Positions 1-10,982 of a stretch of DNA of 64,000 bases are shown piece by piece. The notes beneath the pieces are model-generated. The model made no database searches. It had not been told where the DNA came from and saw only the letters and a list, made by a program, of their open reading frames with translations. This DNA comes from Oxytricha trifallax (Eukaryota > Ciliophora > Spirotrichea > Sporadotrichida > Oxytrichidae): positions 56,149 to 120,148 of the forward strand of contig ARYC01017571.1 of NCBI GenBank assembly GCA_000711775.1. The letters run 5' to 3'. The number at the start of each line of letters is the position of its first letter. Within the stretch, counting starts at the first letter, position 1. The position numbers and the translations under genes were made by a program.

Positions 1-3000
1 GATGTAAAGATGTCAAAAATGGAGAAACATTTTGACAATCATTTAACTACAATTGGTGAGACCATTGACTCAGCAGAGAAAACTCTTATCAATAGAGAAA
101 AAAAGATGAAAAATATTATATAAAGTCAAGGCAAACTTTCTCCATACAGAGCAAGAGCCGGAGGAAAAAGTAAACCTTCAGATATCAGTTTGAATTTTCA
201 TGAAAAAGGAGCTGCTACAAGCAAAAACCAAAAAACTTAATTAGCTTTTATGTAAAAGGTTCCACTTCTTTAGTCTAATGTTGATGATAATGATGAGATT
301 AGTTCCTATTAAGTTGACAAAATAGGTGGAGTTGATATCAAGACTCCAATGTCATACAATTCACTGCCCTAAAATCCCTTTAGTGCAACAGTTTACAAGC
401 ATAAATAACATGAGCCTAAACATTAAGACTTTGAAAGACACAAAGATGATATGATGAGTGGGAGTGATTATTTAAACAAAATGTTCTAGTAAACTTAAAT
501 GACTAATAGCACGAAGTACAATTGGGATAATGGCAATAAAGTAAATCAAAGCATTATTAATTAAAAAGATGGAGATGAGTTTGATTTCTCAAGGAACATG
601 CTAGACCTGAAGGAAATCCAATAAAATTCAAAGATTAATGATTAGGAGTTAAATAACATAATCTCTGAACTTCTAGATATCAATATTAGGAATGAAAAGG
701 ACACTGGTCTAGAAAGCAAATTAAGTATTCATCTCTCAGAATTCGATTAATATACAAGTATGATATTAGAGAAATTTATTTTAATTATAGATTAATCCAA
801 TCAAACATTTGCTAGAATTGCGAGAGAAATTCAAAGTAAGAACATTTTCAATAAGCTCTGCAAGAACTATATCTCACCAAAAATAAGTAAGTTAAAATAT
901 ATAGTTTACATATTTATATAGTGGATGAATTCGCTTAAGATTCTACTTTAAACTTCTTCATTGAATGTCAAAAAGAATTGGTCTTAGCATTGCCTATACT
1001 ATAAAAAATAAGGAAGCGTACTTTGAATCTAACAGGTTATGGCTTGAATTAAGGACATAGTAAAGCTTTATAAATTGCTTTTAAATACTTTGAAAATATT
1101 TTGGGAAAAATACACTTAGAAAACAACAATCTCAAGGATGACGATTTTAGGGAAATCTTAGATGGCCTTGCCCAATTACAAGATTTAAAGAGCATCATAT
1201 ATAAAAACAACGAATTTGGAGTAAAGTCTGCAGAGAGACTTAGACCAATGCTTATCAAAATGGTTCCAAACAATTTAGAAGAGTTAAGGATTATAAATTG
1301 CAAAATTAATCCATCAATTACACAATCAATACTGTTATAGTTGAATGATAGGTGCTACATTAGAAAGCTCGCATTGGTAAATGCAGGTTTAAATGATTAA
1401 TCTATTAAAATACTAGTTGACTTTTTGAAAAGTTCAAGACTTACAGATTTAGATATAAGCTGGAATGGATTAAAGCCTCAAAATCTGCTAGATTTCAAGA
1501 AAAGATTTTATTTAATTAGTTTTTCATTAAATCTATGTCTTTGTTTTAATATGCAAATTTAGAAGTATTAATTAAGATCCATTTTTTAATTCTAATATTC
1601 CATCTTTTTTTTAATATAATTATTAGATTTCATATAGACTATTGGTGAAAACAGGCAGTTAAGTTATTTAAATATTGCTTGGAACAACATCATTGAGAAG
1701 AGTGGTATTAACTCAGATAAAATTTAAGGTGATGATAATAAAAGAAAATCCTAACAGGATGCAAGTTAAATAATTAAGAATGCTGTATCTCAAGAAATTA
1801 AGTTGAAAAATTAGGCTTAAATATCTGCCTTCTTAACATAGAATTTTTTTAAGCAAAAAATATTTTCATAAAAGATGTAAATATATTTTTATTCAAAATT
1901 TAAAATTATAAATTTTTATATTAAAAAGAAAAGAAAAATTGGTTGGAATGAGGAGGGATAGTCGAACCGTTCTAAAGATTGAGGTAAAATATTTGCCTCA
2001 TTAGTCCGAAAAGCGAACTTCCCCCAGCTGGATCGTAGGATCTGGAGGTGCGTTATTATCAAAGAAGTACCAACATACTCACGAGTGGCCAAAATCAAAG
2101 AGTATGCCAGTCTTGACACCCATAAGTCAGAATTCTTTTAGTACCCGTTCCCAACCAGCTAGGCACTAGATACAAAGCCTAGCACAAGGAGCACACACTC
2201 GATATAGGTTATTTTAATTTTCGAACTGATTACCTCAGAGTCAAGTCACCTAAACCTTTCAAATAGTGTACTTACGTCCAATTAGTTACACAGACCCAGC
2301 TCCAAAAACACAACAAAGTCCACTCTCTATTAATGATGACATTTTCAACTTCAAGTCGGTATGAGGCCCAACCGAAGAAATCTAGTCATTAGTTAACACA
2401 TCTCTAAACAAGTACACTACACAATATAAAATGAAAGAAGAAATTCAACACTGTCAAAATCCTCATAAAACAAACAATTCCCTCTACAAAAAATTCCATT
2501 TGCCCGACTTAACTAAGAAGACTTTGAGAAGCCATTCTTCTAGTTAATAGAAGAAGTCATTAAGATACGAATTAAAAGGAATCACTCCAGAAATCTCTAA
2601 TACATCATGAATAATTTTTTCATATTTAATAATAAAACAACAACTATTAGAGAATCACTCCAAAGATGTCAAAAGTTGACCAAAGATATGTTGGGAATCA
2701 CCCAAATATATTAGGCTATTTAATACTAAATATAAAACTAAAACTAAAACAACACTGTCATATAAATAAAAAGGAGTAACCACCACTCAACTAAAAAGTT
2801 AAAAGCCACTAACTAATAAACTAAACACACTCTGGCATAAAGCCAGAGAACAAAACTTTTGAAAACTCAGAAATCCCTAAATCCCTAAACCCCATAGATT
2901 TATTAACTAAATCTAGATACTAACCAATACAATTAATCATACCTATTAAATAACATATAAAAGATTTGGGACTCTTATATATTAAATAATAATAAAAATT

Positions 3001-6000
3001 AATTAAAGATGCTCTAGGAAGTGGGACTTCATGAACTGAAGATAAAAGGGAAATGGTACCCAATATGTATCTCAATTGACTGCCTAGAAATAAACTACAA
3101 AATGCTTAAATCATTTGAAGAAACTATGGAAGAACTCTAATAATTTGTATAGTTCGGAGTCTATGATGGAGTTAGATCCATCGATAGAGAAGAAAAAGAG
3201 AGAGATTGACAAGTATGTACTCAAGTTCTACCAAGAAAGAGTATACCTAAGACAGTTATGGTCCCATAAGAATTCATTATTTTGATTGAATTTTTAAAGA
3301 ATTAATTGAAATAGAATCAGTGATGAGACAATCAGAGAGATTGAACAAATCAGATGATTATTAATATAATTAAAAGGGCTAGACCCTTATTTGCTTAAAA
3401 GCTTATTGATTGGGGGTTCCCAGAGACCTCAATGTGATAATATTATTATTATTATTATTAAAAATTATTCATTTGTTAGGTGGCTTTGTTAAAAACAAGC
3501 CATGCACATTATATTATTAAAATGAATATATATATTTAGTATAGCCTTTTTTTGTCATATCATGAAAGTTAACAGAAATTTTTTTCATAATGATTTGATA
3601 ATTTTTTCTGAATACTTTAAAAGATATAATAAAATACTGTTTCTGTAAATTCAAATGAAATTTTTATCAAGAATATCGAAAATTTATAAAGAATATATAC
3701 ATTTTTAAAAGATAAAATTTATTTTTCTTGTTTTATATTTTATAAAATTAATTTGTATTATTGAATTTTAGGTAATTCTTATAAATCTAAAGTTAAAAGT
3801 CCCTCGCTTAAAAATACCAAATCAACCGATGTAAATACAAAAATAATGATATCTTTATCTAACTTCATAAAGTACAATAAAAATCTTCTGCATCTTGATA
3901 TATCAAATACAGGCATGACGTAGCCCATGTTATGGAGTTTAGGCACAGCACTGAGGAGATCTAGAAGTTTAGTATCTATACATTTAAGTGGAAATCCTGG
4001 AGTTACTGAATAATTGAAGGAATAATTTATTAAATTATGTTTTTAAATACTTACATTAAAGAGTCAGGTGTAAACCTGTTGAAGGATTTAAGTAAATATA
4101 GCAGTTTGATTAACTAGTCAAGAATTCTCTATAGAAAAATGTAACAAAAAAGCAATTAAGTTAATTTTCTTTTATAGAGTCCTAGGCAGCAGTATATTGA
4201 AGAGGGAGTACAGTTAAAGCAGGTATTCCAGTAAAAGAAATAACAAAATACTCATTTTGAATAGGACAATTAGGCTTAGTCAGAAAATAAGAAACTAATA
4301 ATCCAGAGATTCTTAGGCCACAAGAGAGACATTAAGTTGTCAGGTTAGTGGTAAATGCTAACGGATCCTCTTCATGATCACTGCTGGGTCTGCGACAAAT
4401 GGACTTACAGCCTTATATTTTGGACTACCTAATACGGCTACGACTAATCTGTGGAAGTCGATATGCTTGAAAAGGAAAAGATAGAGGAACAAATTAGAAT
4501 GATAAATCAAAACGAAATCTATGATGAAGAAAGTTCAAAAGTGCCAAAAATATGTGGTAGCTTTACAAATTGGAAATATATGCAATTTCTTAAAATTGAG
4601 GATTTTTGTGCAATCTTAGATTAAAACCCTCCAGATTTTTTGAAATGGATGAGAGATAGAAAACTTTTAAATAAGGACATAAAAAGTGAAGACAAATTAA
4701 ACTCAGTACAGAGAAAATAATTTGAAGAATTCGTCATTGAAAATAGAAAAAGTTATTATAAGAAAATTTTCAAAGAGGTGATTGAGAAGAACTTGCTCTA
4801 TAGAAAACCTTTTATTTAGAATCCTTCATGCTTTGAAAATTATAGTGACACTTCTCATTAATAACTTTATGTTTATCCTGTTTTCATGAGATCAGGAAAG
4901 CATAGCTATATGATAGAGAACATTGATTAGGAGACATTTATGCACAAACTTATAGCTCCATTTAGAGAAGAAGATGGGGGGGGGGAAAATTTCCTGCCCC
5001 CAATATTAAATTTTATGTTTTTGTAATAAATTTAATAGAAACAAATTAATTTCAATTTCAATAACCCTAACCATGTACTATACAAAATTTATTATTATAT
5101 AATTTGCAAGGTACATAATTATTCTTTATCAAATTATATATTATTGACAAGGTTAAAATAAGAGTTTTTTTTTTAATAATTAATCAAAACCCCAAAACCC
5201 CTGAAGTTGTTTGATTGAGTTTTTGATTGATGAAAGTAGACTATTAACGCATGCTTTATTAGGGTTTTAATAGGGTTTATGTAGGGGTTAATGTTTAAAT
5301 ATCAGTAATTTAAGTGAGTATATGCGAGGTTTGGGATCAGTTTATGACAGTGAATATATAGATTTATTGTATAAGTTGCGTTATGGATGCAATGATTACA
5401 GTGATCAACTCAAACCTATCATAAATTACACATCTATAGCAAGACTGCTCCATAAATCTCCTGCTACTGTTAGGTCACACTGTCTATTAGCATTGAATTT
5501 AAAGAGATAGCATCTAAATTCTAAGCCTAAAAGACCTTTAAAATTCTAGTAGCATCATATCGATTATCTTATTAATGATAAGACTCTAAAATACAGGGCT
5601 CATTTCTCTCTGGCCTAGAGGGCTGTGATGTTTCATCGCCAATTTCCTGAGCTACACATCTCTGCATAATCCAAAGCTAATATCTATAAAAAGAAAGGTA
5701 TATCTTACAAGACAGTCAATCGCATTAAGAGAGTGATCGATTTTAATGTTCCATTTTATAAGGATAATTTAAATTATATATTCGATTAAATGCAGAGGGC
5801 TTAAGAGCATAATATAAAGTTCATACATGCTGATGAGGCAGTATTCACGTTTAATACCTTCATATCGAGGTCATGGTATAAGAGGTACAGCAACATAGAA
5901 GTTCATGATCAAAAGGTTAAGGTATAAACTCATGCAATCCTTGGTGGAATCAGTGAAGATAGTAGGCTTGAGACTTATGTTATCCACCCTCGCTCTATTA

Positions 6001-9000
6001 AGACTGAATAATATATTAAATTTTTGCAATAGCTAAGAGATAAGTATGCTGAATAAGAAATTATCCTGTTTGATGATAACTTATCAGTTCAAAAACTAAA
6101 GACTCAAGGAGAGAATATGAAAGGCTAAACATAACACCTGTATTTAATGTTCCTTATAGCCCTCAATTCAATGGAATTGAACTATATTGGGGCCTATTAA
6201 AAGGCCACTACAAGAAACTTCTGCTCTATCATCTGATACACGATCTGAAGATAGATACAGTAGATTTTATTAAGAGTGCTGCTAAAAGAGTCAGCGATGA
6301 TAAAGCAAAAGTATGCGCAAGAGAAGGGAGATTTTGTGTTTATAAATAAGTTTTAGATTTAAACGAATGAATAAGTTCACATATTAAATTTGCCCGTAAA
6401 GGAGATGGCTTCTCTTTCTTTTCTTCCTCTTAAGCCTTGCTTGGGCCCATGTTTCTTCTCTTAGTGCCAGCCCCTGAATCTATGTTCATCTCTTCTGGCT
6501 TTTATAAATCTTTGAAGAGCCTCTTACTCAATTCATGTTTTACTTGAGACTTTCTCTCTCTGTTTAATTTGCTGCGCTCTTTCACCAAATATATAGCAGT
6601 ACCAGGTTTTCTATAAAGTTAGAAGTCTATGCTTACATGAGATGAATGGATGCTTCTGCAGTTCCTACAGCCATGAGTCACTGATTTTGATCCCCTGCTT
6701 CTCTTTCTCTTCAGGAGAGATGCTGTAGCGTTTCTTATGAGCTTCTTAAATTACTTCACTTAAATACTCTGGTTTAAGAGTTCCAAGAACTCCAAAGAAG
6801 AAGTTTCTCTCTGGTAACTTATTTGAGAGTTGTAACTTTGCTGGTAGGTACAGAGCAACATCTGGATCACTCATCGCATCATCATAGAGATTTGTCACTG
6901 AGATTTCAGGGTAGTTAGGTATCTCAATCTTTATTTCATTGGTCTTAAAAGCCTTTTTCTCTTCACTTAGTAAGGCTTTTAAGAATGATATTTTTGTTCC
7001 TTCCTGAGTTGGCAAGAACAATCCAACTATGGTTAATATATTAGTATTTGATAAAAGCTTACCTTGCTATACCAAATATCTATAGAGGTCCTCATTACTT
7101 CGAAATTTTCCTATCAATTCTTGAGATTGTATTCTCTTCATTGCATCATTCATAGACTCCATCCTCCTTCCACTTTCTATAAATGCATATGAAATTTAAA
7201 ATATGGATATCCATTCTAAACTTACTAAAATTTTACTACTAAATAGAGAGATCCAAATGGAGGTCAACATGAAAAAGATAGTAAGAGAAAGATGGAAGAA
7301 CTTTCTCCAAGTTTCAAAGTTTGACTTCCAATTTTATCAAAATTTCTCCATTAAATTGCTCCTAATAATAATTAATTTAATTAGGTGGTGCTCCTAATTT
7401 ATTTAAAACTTAATTAGGTGGTTATATTAAAGTTCAAAACCGTACTAGGAGGTACATTAAAAAAAGTAAATTTCAAAACCTCCACTCCTAAATTTACAAG
7501 AACAGCTTTAGGAGCACCACCTAACTTCACAAAACACATTTAGGTGCATTTTAATGAATAAAATGGATGAATTAGTTTATAAATTATCACTAAATCTAAG
7601 AAATATAAAACTAATGTCTCGTACTCTGTTCTCATTAAACCTCTCTAAACCTTTGAGAATAAGATATTACTCTTGTATAAACGTAGAATTAAATAGCTTG
7701 TATAATTATTAATAGTATTTATAAAATGAGCGGTAACTTACTTAGAAAAGCGGCATTGCTTGGCATAAGCCAGCAAAAACTTTCTTTCATGAATCAAAAG
7801 AAAATTGAGACTTGCGATGCCTCAACCTAGTACGAACCTGAAATTTTCTAACTTTAGGTATCAGACTTTGAATAGCAATTCAGTTGTTAAATAGAAATGC
7901 AGAGCTAAGAAATTTAATGCGAAGTTCCAATGAAAATGGTTGAAGAGGAGGAAGAGAAAAAAGAAATAAAAGCATTACATATATGTGAGGAGTGTGAGAA
8001 GAACTTCACTTATAAATCTGCTCTTAAGCGTCATATCTTAGAGCAGCATTCTAACAAGCCCAAGCTCTATCTTAAGCATGATAAGATAGATGGAAAATAT
8101 TTCTGCCCTTACTGCAATAAATAATACAATCATTCAAGAGATCTAAAAGTTCATCTATAAAACCATCATGGCAAGAAGTTTGAAGTAATAGATCCAGAGA
8201 CTGGTGAGGTCTTCCTTAAAAAAGAAAGCCAAGAGACCCTTTAGAAACTTTGGAACAAAGAGTAAAGAAAGAAAATTAACTTATTAAAGCAGTAAGAAAC
8301 CTCCCAGCCTCAGAGATAGTAAAAATCACACTTAAGATGCATGCACTTAAACTTCCAATATTGAATATAATTCACCTTAAAGAGTGTAAAAAAAGTTATC
8401 TTATCCTTGAGGATAAATTTGAGAAGAAAGTCATAACAGATAAGTAGTTCGCAGACAAGATATATCCGTTCAACTACTTCAAATGCGATGACAAGTATCA
8501 AATGGAATTCGTAAATGAAAACCAAGCACTTACAAAGTCAAGAGATAGATAATGCAGATTTATAATAAAGCTCGATGCTATTCTGCTTGCTCAAGATCAT
8601 GTAGCTTTTCGTCTTCCTCTATATTAGGTGACTTTAAGAGACTACATTTAAGATTAAAGGATTCTAAAGTAACTACCCCTTATTCTTACAAATGTTTGCA
8701 AAGGCATTGAGGAGCTGCAAACTCTTGGATATGTTCATAGAGATTTGAAGCCTGAGAATATAATGCTTGACTTTTCACCTCTCAGAGTAGTAATAATAGA
8801 TTTCAATAGATCATAGAGAGTTGAAGCTTCAGGACTTGGCAACGTGTATGGTACTCCTGGATACTTTCCAGAAAGAGAGGACTGGAGAGATGGTGATATT
8901 AAGTGGGATATATGGGCTCTAGCAGCAATAATTTGTGAATGCGATATGGCAAGAAATGAATACTATAGTGCAAAAGAGAGAAAGATTCAAAACAGAGAAT

Positions 9001-10880
9001 ACAGCAATATATAGACTAGAATAAGATAAAAGGTAGAATAAAGACATGGATGAGTAAATAATTATTAAGCCTAATCACAGAGCTGACCATACAATAGACT
9101 AAATTGTAAGTTGGATAAGAGAGATAAAGTTTAGAAAGCTGCCTCATGATGCCAAAGTACTGTTTGAGTGAATAATAAAAATAAAACACTTGCATCACAC
9201 ACTAATTTATATTACATTATAACCCTAAACCCCTACATAAACCCTATTAAAACCCTAATAAAGCATGCGTTAATAGTCTACTTTCATCAATCAATAACTC
9301 AATCAAACAACTTCAGGGGTTTTGGGGTTTTGAATGCAATTTTCATTAAATTTCAAATTGATTATCAAGGTAGAAATGATATTTGAAGCTAAATTTATAT
9401 AAAAAAACTACATAATAATATATGATAAAGATTCTATTAAAATTATAAAAATTGCATATTTTTATGTATGGGGCAGAAAACTTCCCCCCTTCGGTGCATA
9501 TAAAATTTTGGGGCAGGAAACTTCCCCCCAAGAAGATATACCAATATGTAAATAAATGTTTTTAATTTAACTTTCTATAGTTGTCAAGACATCAAAGATC
9601 AAAGTGTTTCAAAGAGTATTCAAGAAAGATACCAGTGTTTTTAAAGATTGGAAAGAAGATACTGCATCTTCATATCTCAAATGTGGAGAGCACGATTAAA
9701 AATTTTGGAAAATCCCTAGGTTTGTTAAGGATCCTATTGAGGTAAGATTATCAAAATTTTATTAAAACTATTTAGCAATAACTTTGTTTTGATCTTGTTT
9801 AAGCAAACTTCAAGCATCTAAAAAATATTTTCATTTCCTTGGCTTGTAAATCATCTTTCCCAAATATTTCTTGGATTGATTTCACTACTTTCTGTGAGAG
9901 TTGCAAAATCCTAGATAAAAACGTTGTGCTGTCTACAATTGATAGACTTTTTATAGCTACAAACGTAGAAATCGAACAGTAAAGCGACAATCCTGATAAA
10001 TCTTTGTGTCGCTATGAATTCTTTGAAATTTTAGTAAGATTATCGAATTCAAAATACAAGGAACCAGGTATCATAGCTACTCATTCTGAATCATTCAAGA
10101 AACTACTATATGAACACATTTTACCATTTGCTGTTGTCTATCCATGGCAAGAATTCAGAGATAACTAAATATGGAAGATTGAAGTTAATGATACTCTTGA
10201 AGCTAATCTAGAAGGTCTAAAGAAAGTTTATGCGAAATACTTCGATCCCAGAAAGAAGTAAAATATTTTTAATTATAGTAATTATTTAAGATATTAAAAA
10301 TTATAAATTATACATGACCATGCAAGATGCTTTAAGTTTAATGATGAAAGACACAAATATAGGACTTATTGAAAAAGATGCGATATTCTGTTATGGAATC
10401 AAAACTATAAAAATTTTTATCTTTTAGAGTATTTTAGTAATAATATCTTTGTTTTTGATTATAATTAAAAATGAATTTATATTTAAATTAAATTATATTT
10501 TTCTCTGTTTTATCTGAGCAAAATTTTTAGAATCTTAATAAGTATCATTTAATAAATAGGCGGCCTCTTATAATAAACTACTTATTATTGCAAATCAAAT
10601 TTATTGAGAAAGACATTTGTAATTTAAAATGTGTAAAATGACTTGTGTAAATGAACAATAAGATTCAACAGTCCACTACAAACGCTTACAATTTGTGGAA
10701 ATGCTTGAACTAATCTGCAGGATAGCTGATTTGAAATTCAAAAATATAGAGGCTGATAAAATGTCCTTAATTTAGAAAATTGAGTTAGTCTTGGATGATG
10801 TGCTAGCACTTGCTGAAGTCAAGAGAAAAGATGTCAACATAAAAGTTGATGACATAAGCGAGAGTGATGATGATTATTGA
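1..10880 (+). CDS. Leucine-rich-repeat protein gene, 5'-partial, in many MDSs
   Basis: TGA-only code; about 1,200 codons after removing introns and IESs. Residues before 886 are a polar, Q-rich N-terminal region, already open at base 1, so the start lies upstream. The middle (1020-1500, 1640-1730, 3775-4010) has ribonuclease-inhibitor-type LRRs, for example TDLDISWNGL and LLHLDISNTGM, SIHLSGNPGV. The C-terminal part (4065-4975, 9538-10880) carries a tail with IDFTTFCESCKILDKN, W-x2-FRDN-x-IWKIEV and YGMCKMT, which I associate with ciliate LRR proteins carrying an EF-hand-like tail. Stop TGA at 10878-10880. Segments read in frame across pointers TAGATTTCA, AAGAAGAT, TA and AAT and across introns. 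The joins near 1730-3771 and 4010-4065 are not fully resolved. Function unknown; LRR proteins of this type are often scaffold or ciliary proteins (inference). Confidence 0.8.
887..921 (+). other. Spliceosomal intron, 35 nt (LRR gene)
   Basis: GTAAGT...ATATAG. Removal joins A|TG into an ATG codon and keeps the LRR frame open from the window start into the repeats. It has no pointer-like flanking repeat, so I call an intron and not an IES. Confidence 0.75.
1498..1632 (+). other. IES with 9-bp pointer TAGATTTCA
   Basis: TAGATTTCA occurs at 1489-1497 and 1624-1632. Deleting one copy plus the 126 AT-rich bases between joins LLDF to IQTIGENRQLSYLNI in frame and completes an LRR unit. Unspliced, the frame runs into low-complexity sequence. 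Confidence 0.85.
1730..3771 (+). other. Large eliminated segment between LRR MDSs
   Basis: LRR coding resumes at about 3773 (NSYKSKVKSPSL, then SNFIKYNKNLLHLDIS). A possible 4-bp pointer is AGGT at 1728-1731 and 3771-3774, in phase on both sides, but coding-like sequence continues to about 1870 on the left, so the left edge is uncertain. The insert holds a decayed coding element (separate entry) and about 300 bp of plain AT-rich DNA (3466-3771). Confidence 0.55.
1940..3465 (+). mobile_element. Decayed protein-coding element with (ATT)n tail
   Basis: GC content rises sharply against the AT-rich surroundings, and several stretches read like protein in shifting frames: about 1990-2200, about 2270-2370 (YLRPISYTDPAP), about 3009-3190 (KGKWYPICISIDCLEINYKM), then EIDKYVLKFYQERVYLRQLW near 3190-3285. 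It ends in a run of ATT triplets at 3440-3463. I see no reverse-transcriptase or DDE signature. A degenerate non-LTR retroelement is the best guess because of the simple-repeat tail; a dead gene fragment is the alternative. Confidence 0.35.
5185..5290 (+). repeat. TBE copy A left terminal inverted repeat
   Basis: Begins with the C4A4 telomere-like motif; matches the reverse complement of the right end with very few differences through the segment ending TTTATGTAGGGGTT. Confidence 0.9.
5322..6370 (+). CDS. TBE transposase (DDE, IS630/Tc1-like), copy A
   Basis: About 350 codons from MRGLGSVYDSEY; TAA/TAG read as Gln, stop TGA at 6368. An N-terminal helix-turn-helix-like stretch (IARLLHKSPATVRSH) binds DNA in this family. 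The catalytic residues are visible: D in IHADEAVFT, D in LFDDNLSV, E in QFNGIELYWG, with 34 residues between the last two (DD34E), as expected for Tc1/mariner/IS630 relatives that include TBEs. One base is missing around 6090-6096 (run of A before CTAAAG), so the frame shifts by one between LSV and the YERLNITPVFNVP segment. Copy B has the same shift. TBE transposases are thought to act in genome rearrangement. Confidence 0.85.
6377..7162 (-). CDS. TBE small ORF (22-kDa-type), copy A
   Basis: Starts MESMNDAMKRIQSQ and contains a 36-nt intron at 7027-7062 (GTAAGC...CATAG). The intron is conserved in position in all three TBE copies. Then VGLFLPTQEGTKISFL, IPNYPEISVTNLYDDAMSD, LPERNFFFGVLGTLKPEYL, EAHKKRYSISPEE and a Lys/Arg-rich C-terminus ending at TGA (6377-6379). 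It converges on the transposase gene with only a few bases between stops. The family has no known activity; some small frame irregularities are possible near the C-terminus. Confidence 0.75.
7726..9171 (+). CDS. TBE zinc-finger/protein-kinase ORF (57-kDa-type), copy A
   Basis: About 480 codons, start MSGNLLRKAALLG. Two C2H2 fingers: CEECEKNFTYKSALKRH-x4-H (about 7986-8050) and CPYCNKQYNHSRDLKVH-x3-H (about 8104-8170). A kinase-like domain follows, with catalytic loop VHRDLKPENIML (about 8734-8769), IIDFNRS in place of DFG, GTPGYFPER in place of GT..APE, and DIWALA. Ends near TGA 9169-9171, but one extra base near 9040 shifts the frame before the last 40 codons. Role in transposition unknown. 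Confidence 0.85.
9225..9332 (-). repeat. TBE copy A right terminal inverted repeat
   Basis: Reverse complement of the left end; finishes ...AGGGGTTTTGGGGTTTTG before the AAT duplication. Confidence 0.9.
9445..9529. repeat. GGGGCAGGAAACTTCCCC-type repeat, two units
   Basis: Two tandem units, near 9471-9489 and 9509-9529, each built on the quasi-palindrome GGAAACTTCC with flanking G and C runs. The second is the right end of the 4976-9537 insert. Similar units occur at 4976-5003, 19847-19955 and 46817-47258. Confidence 0.7.
9548..9580 (+). other. Intron, 33 nt (LRR gene)
   Basis: GTAAAT...CTATAG. Length is a multiple of three and contains no TGA, so the frame is open either way. The spliced reading gives IFVKTSKIKVF. 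Confidence 0.5.
9742..9814 (+). other. Intron, 73 nt (LRR gene)
   Basis: GTAAGA...CTTCAAG. Retention reaches an in-frame TGA; removal joins VKDPIE to HLKNIFISLACKSSF in frame. The internal AG at 9802-9803 gives the wrong frame. Confidence 0.7.
10261..10312 (+). other. IES, 52 bp, TA pointer
   Basis: TA at 10259-10260 and 10311-10312. Removal gives FDPRKKYMTMQDALSLMM in frame, the usual continuity of this LRR tail. Confidence 0.7.
10400..10630 (+). other. IES, 231 bp, AAT pointer
   Basis: AAT at 10397-10399 and 10628-10630. Removal joins AIFCYG to MCKMTCVNEQ in frame and restores the FCYGMCKMT motif. Confidence 0.75.
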
Positions 10881-10982
10881 TTAAGTATCTTAATTTATTA
10901 AGATTCTGTAATATTTTCAATATAAGCTGTAGAATTTAGATCTGATTAGAAAAGATGTTTATTATAATTAAGTTAAAAATAA

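Larger units (their letters stand above)
5185..9332 (+). mobile_element. TBE transposon copy A, 4148 bp, full length
   Basis: Both ends read CAAAACCCCAAAACCCCTGAAG (inverted), followed by nearly identical inverted repeats of about 105 bp. It is flanked by AAT (5182-5184 and 9333-9335), matching the 3-bp ANT duplication known for TBEs. Gene order: transposase (+), a small ORF (-), zinc-finger/kinase (+). That is the canonical three-gene TBE layout (42-, 22- and 57-kDa ORFs, as I recall from the literature). Confidence 0.95.
4976..9537. mobile_element. 4.56-kb IES with its own inverted ends, carrying TBE copy A
   Basis: The direct repeat AAGAAGAT lies at 4968-4975 and 9530-9537. Just inside are inverted termini: left gggggggaaaatttcctgcc (4979-4998), right ggggcaggaaacttcccccc (about 9510-9529). 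Removing the insert and one repeat joins APFREED to IPI and then an intron, in frame. The 8-bp repeat may be both pointer and target-site duplication. TBE copy A lies wholly inside, with about 200 bp of AT-rich flank on each side. I read this as an older small TIR element into which a TBE jumped later. Confidence 0.75.

Noticed and set aside
5185..5210. C4A4 repeats as true telomeres or chromosome ends
   Set aside because: They occur as inverted pairs at the ends of 4-6 kb three-gene units with ANT duplications, i.e. TBE termini, and are internal to a continuous sequence.
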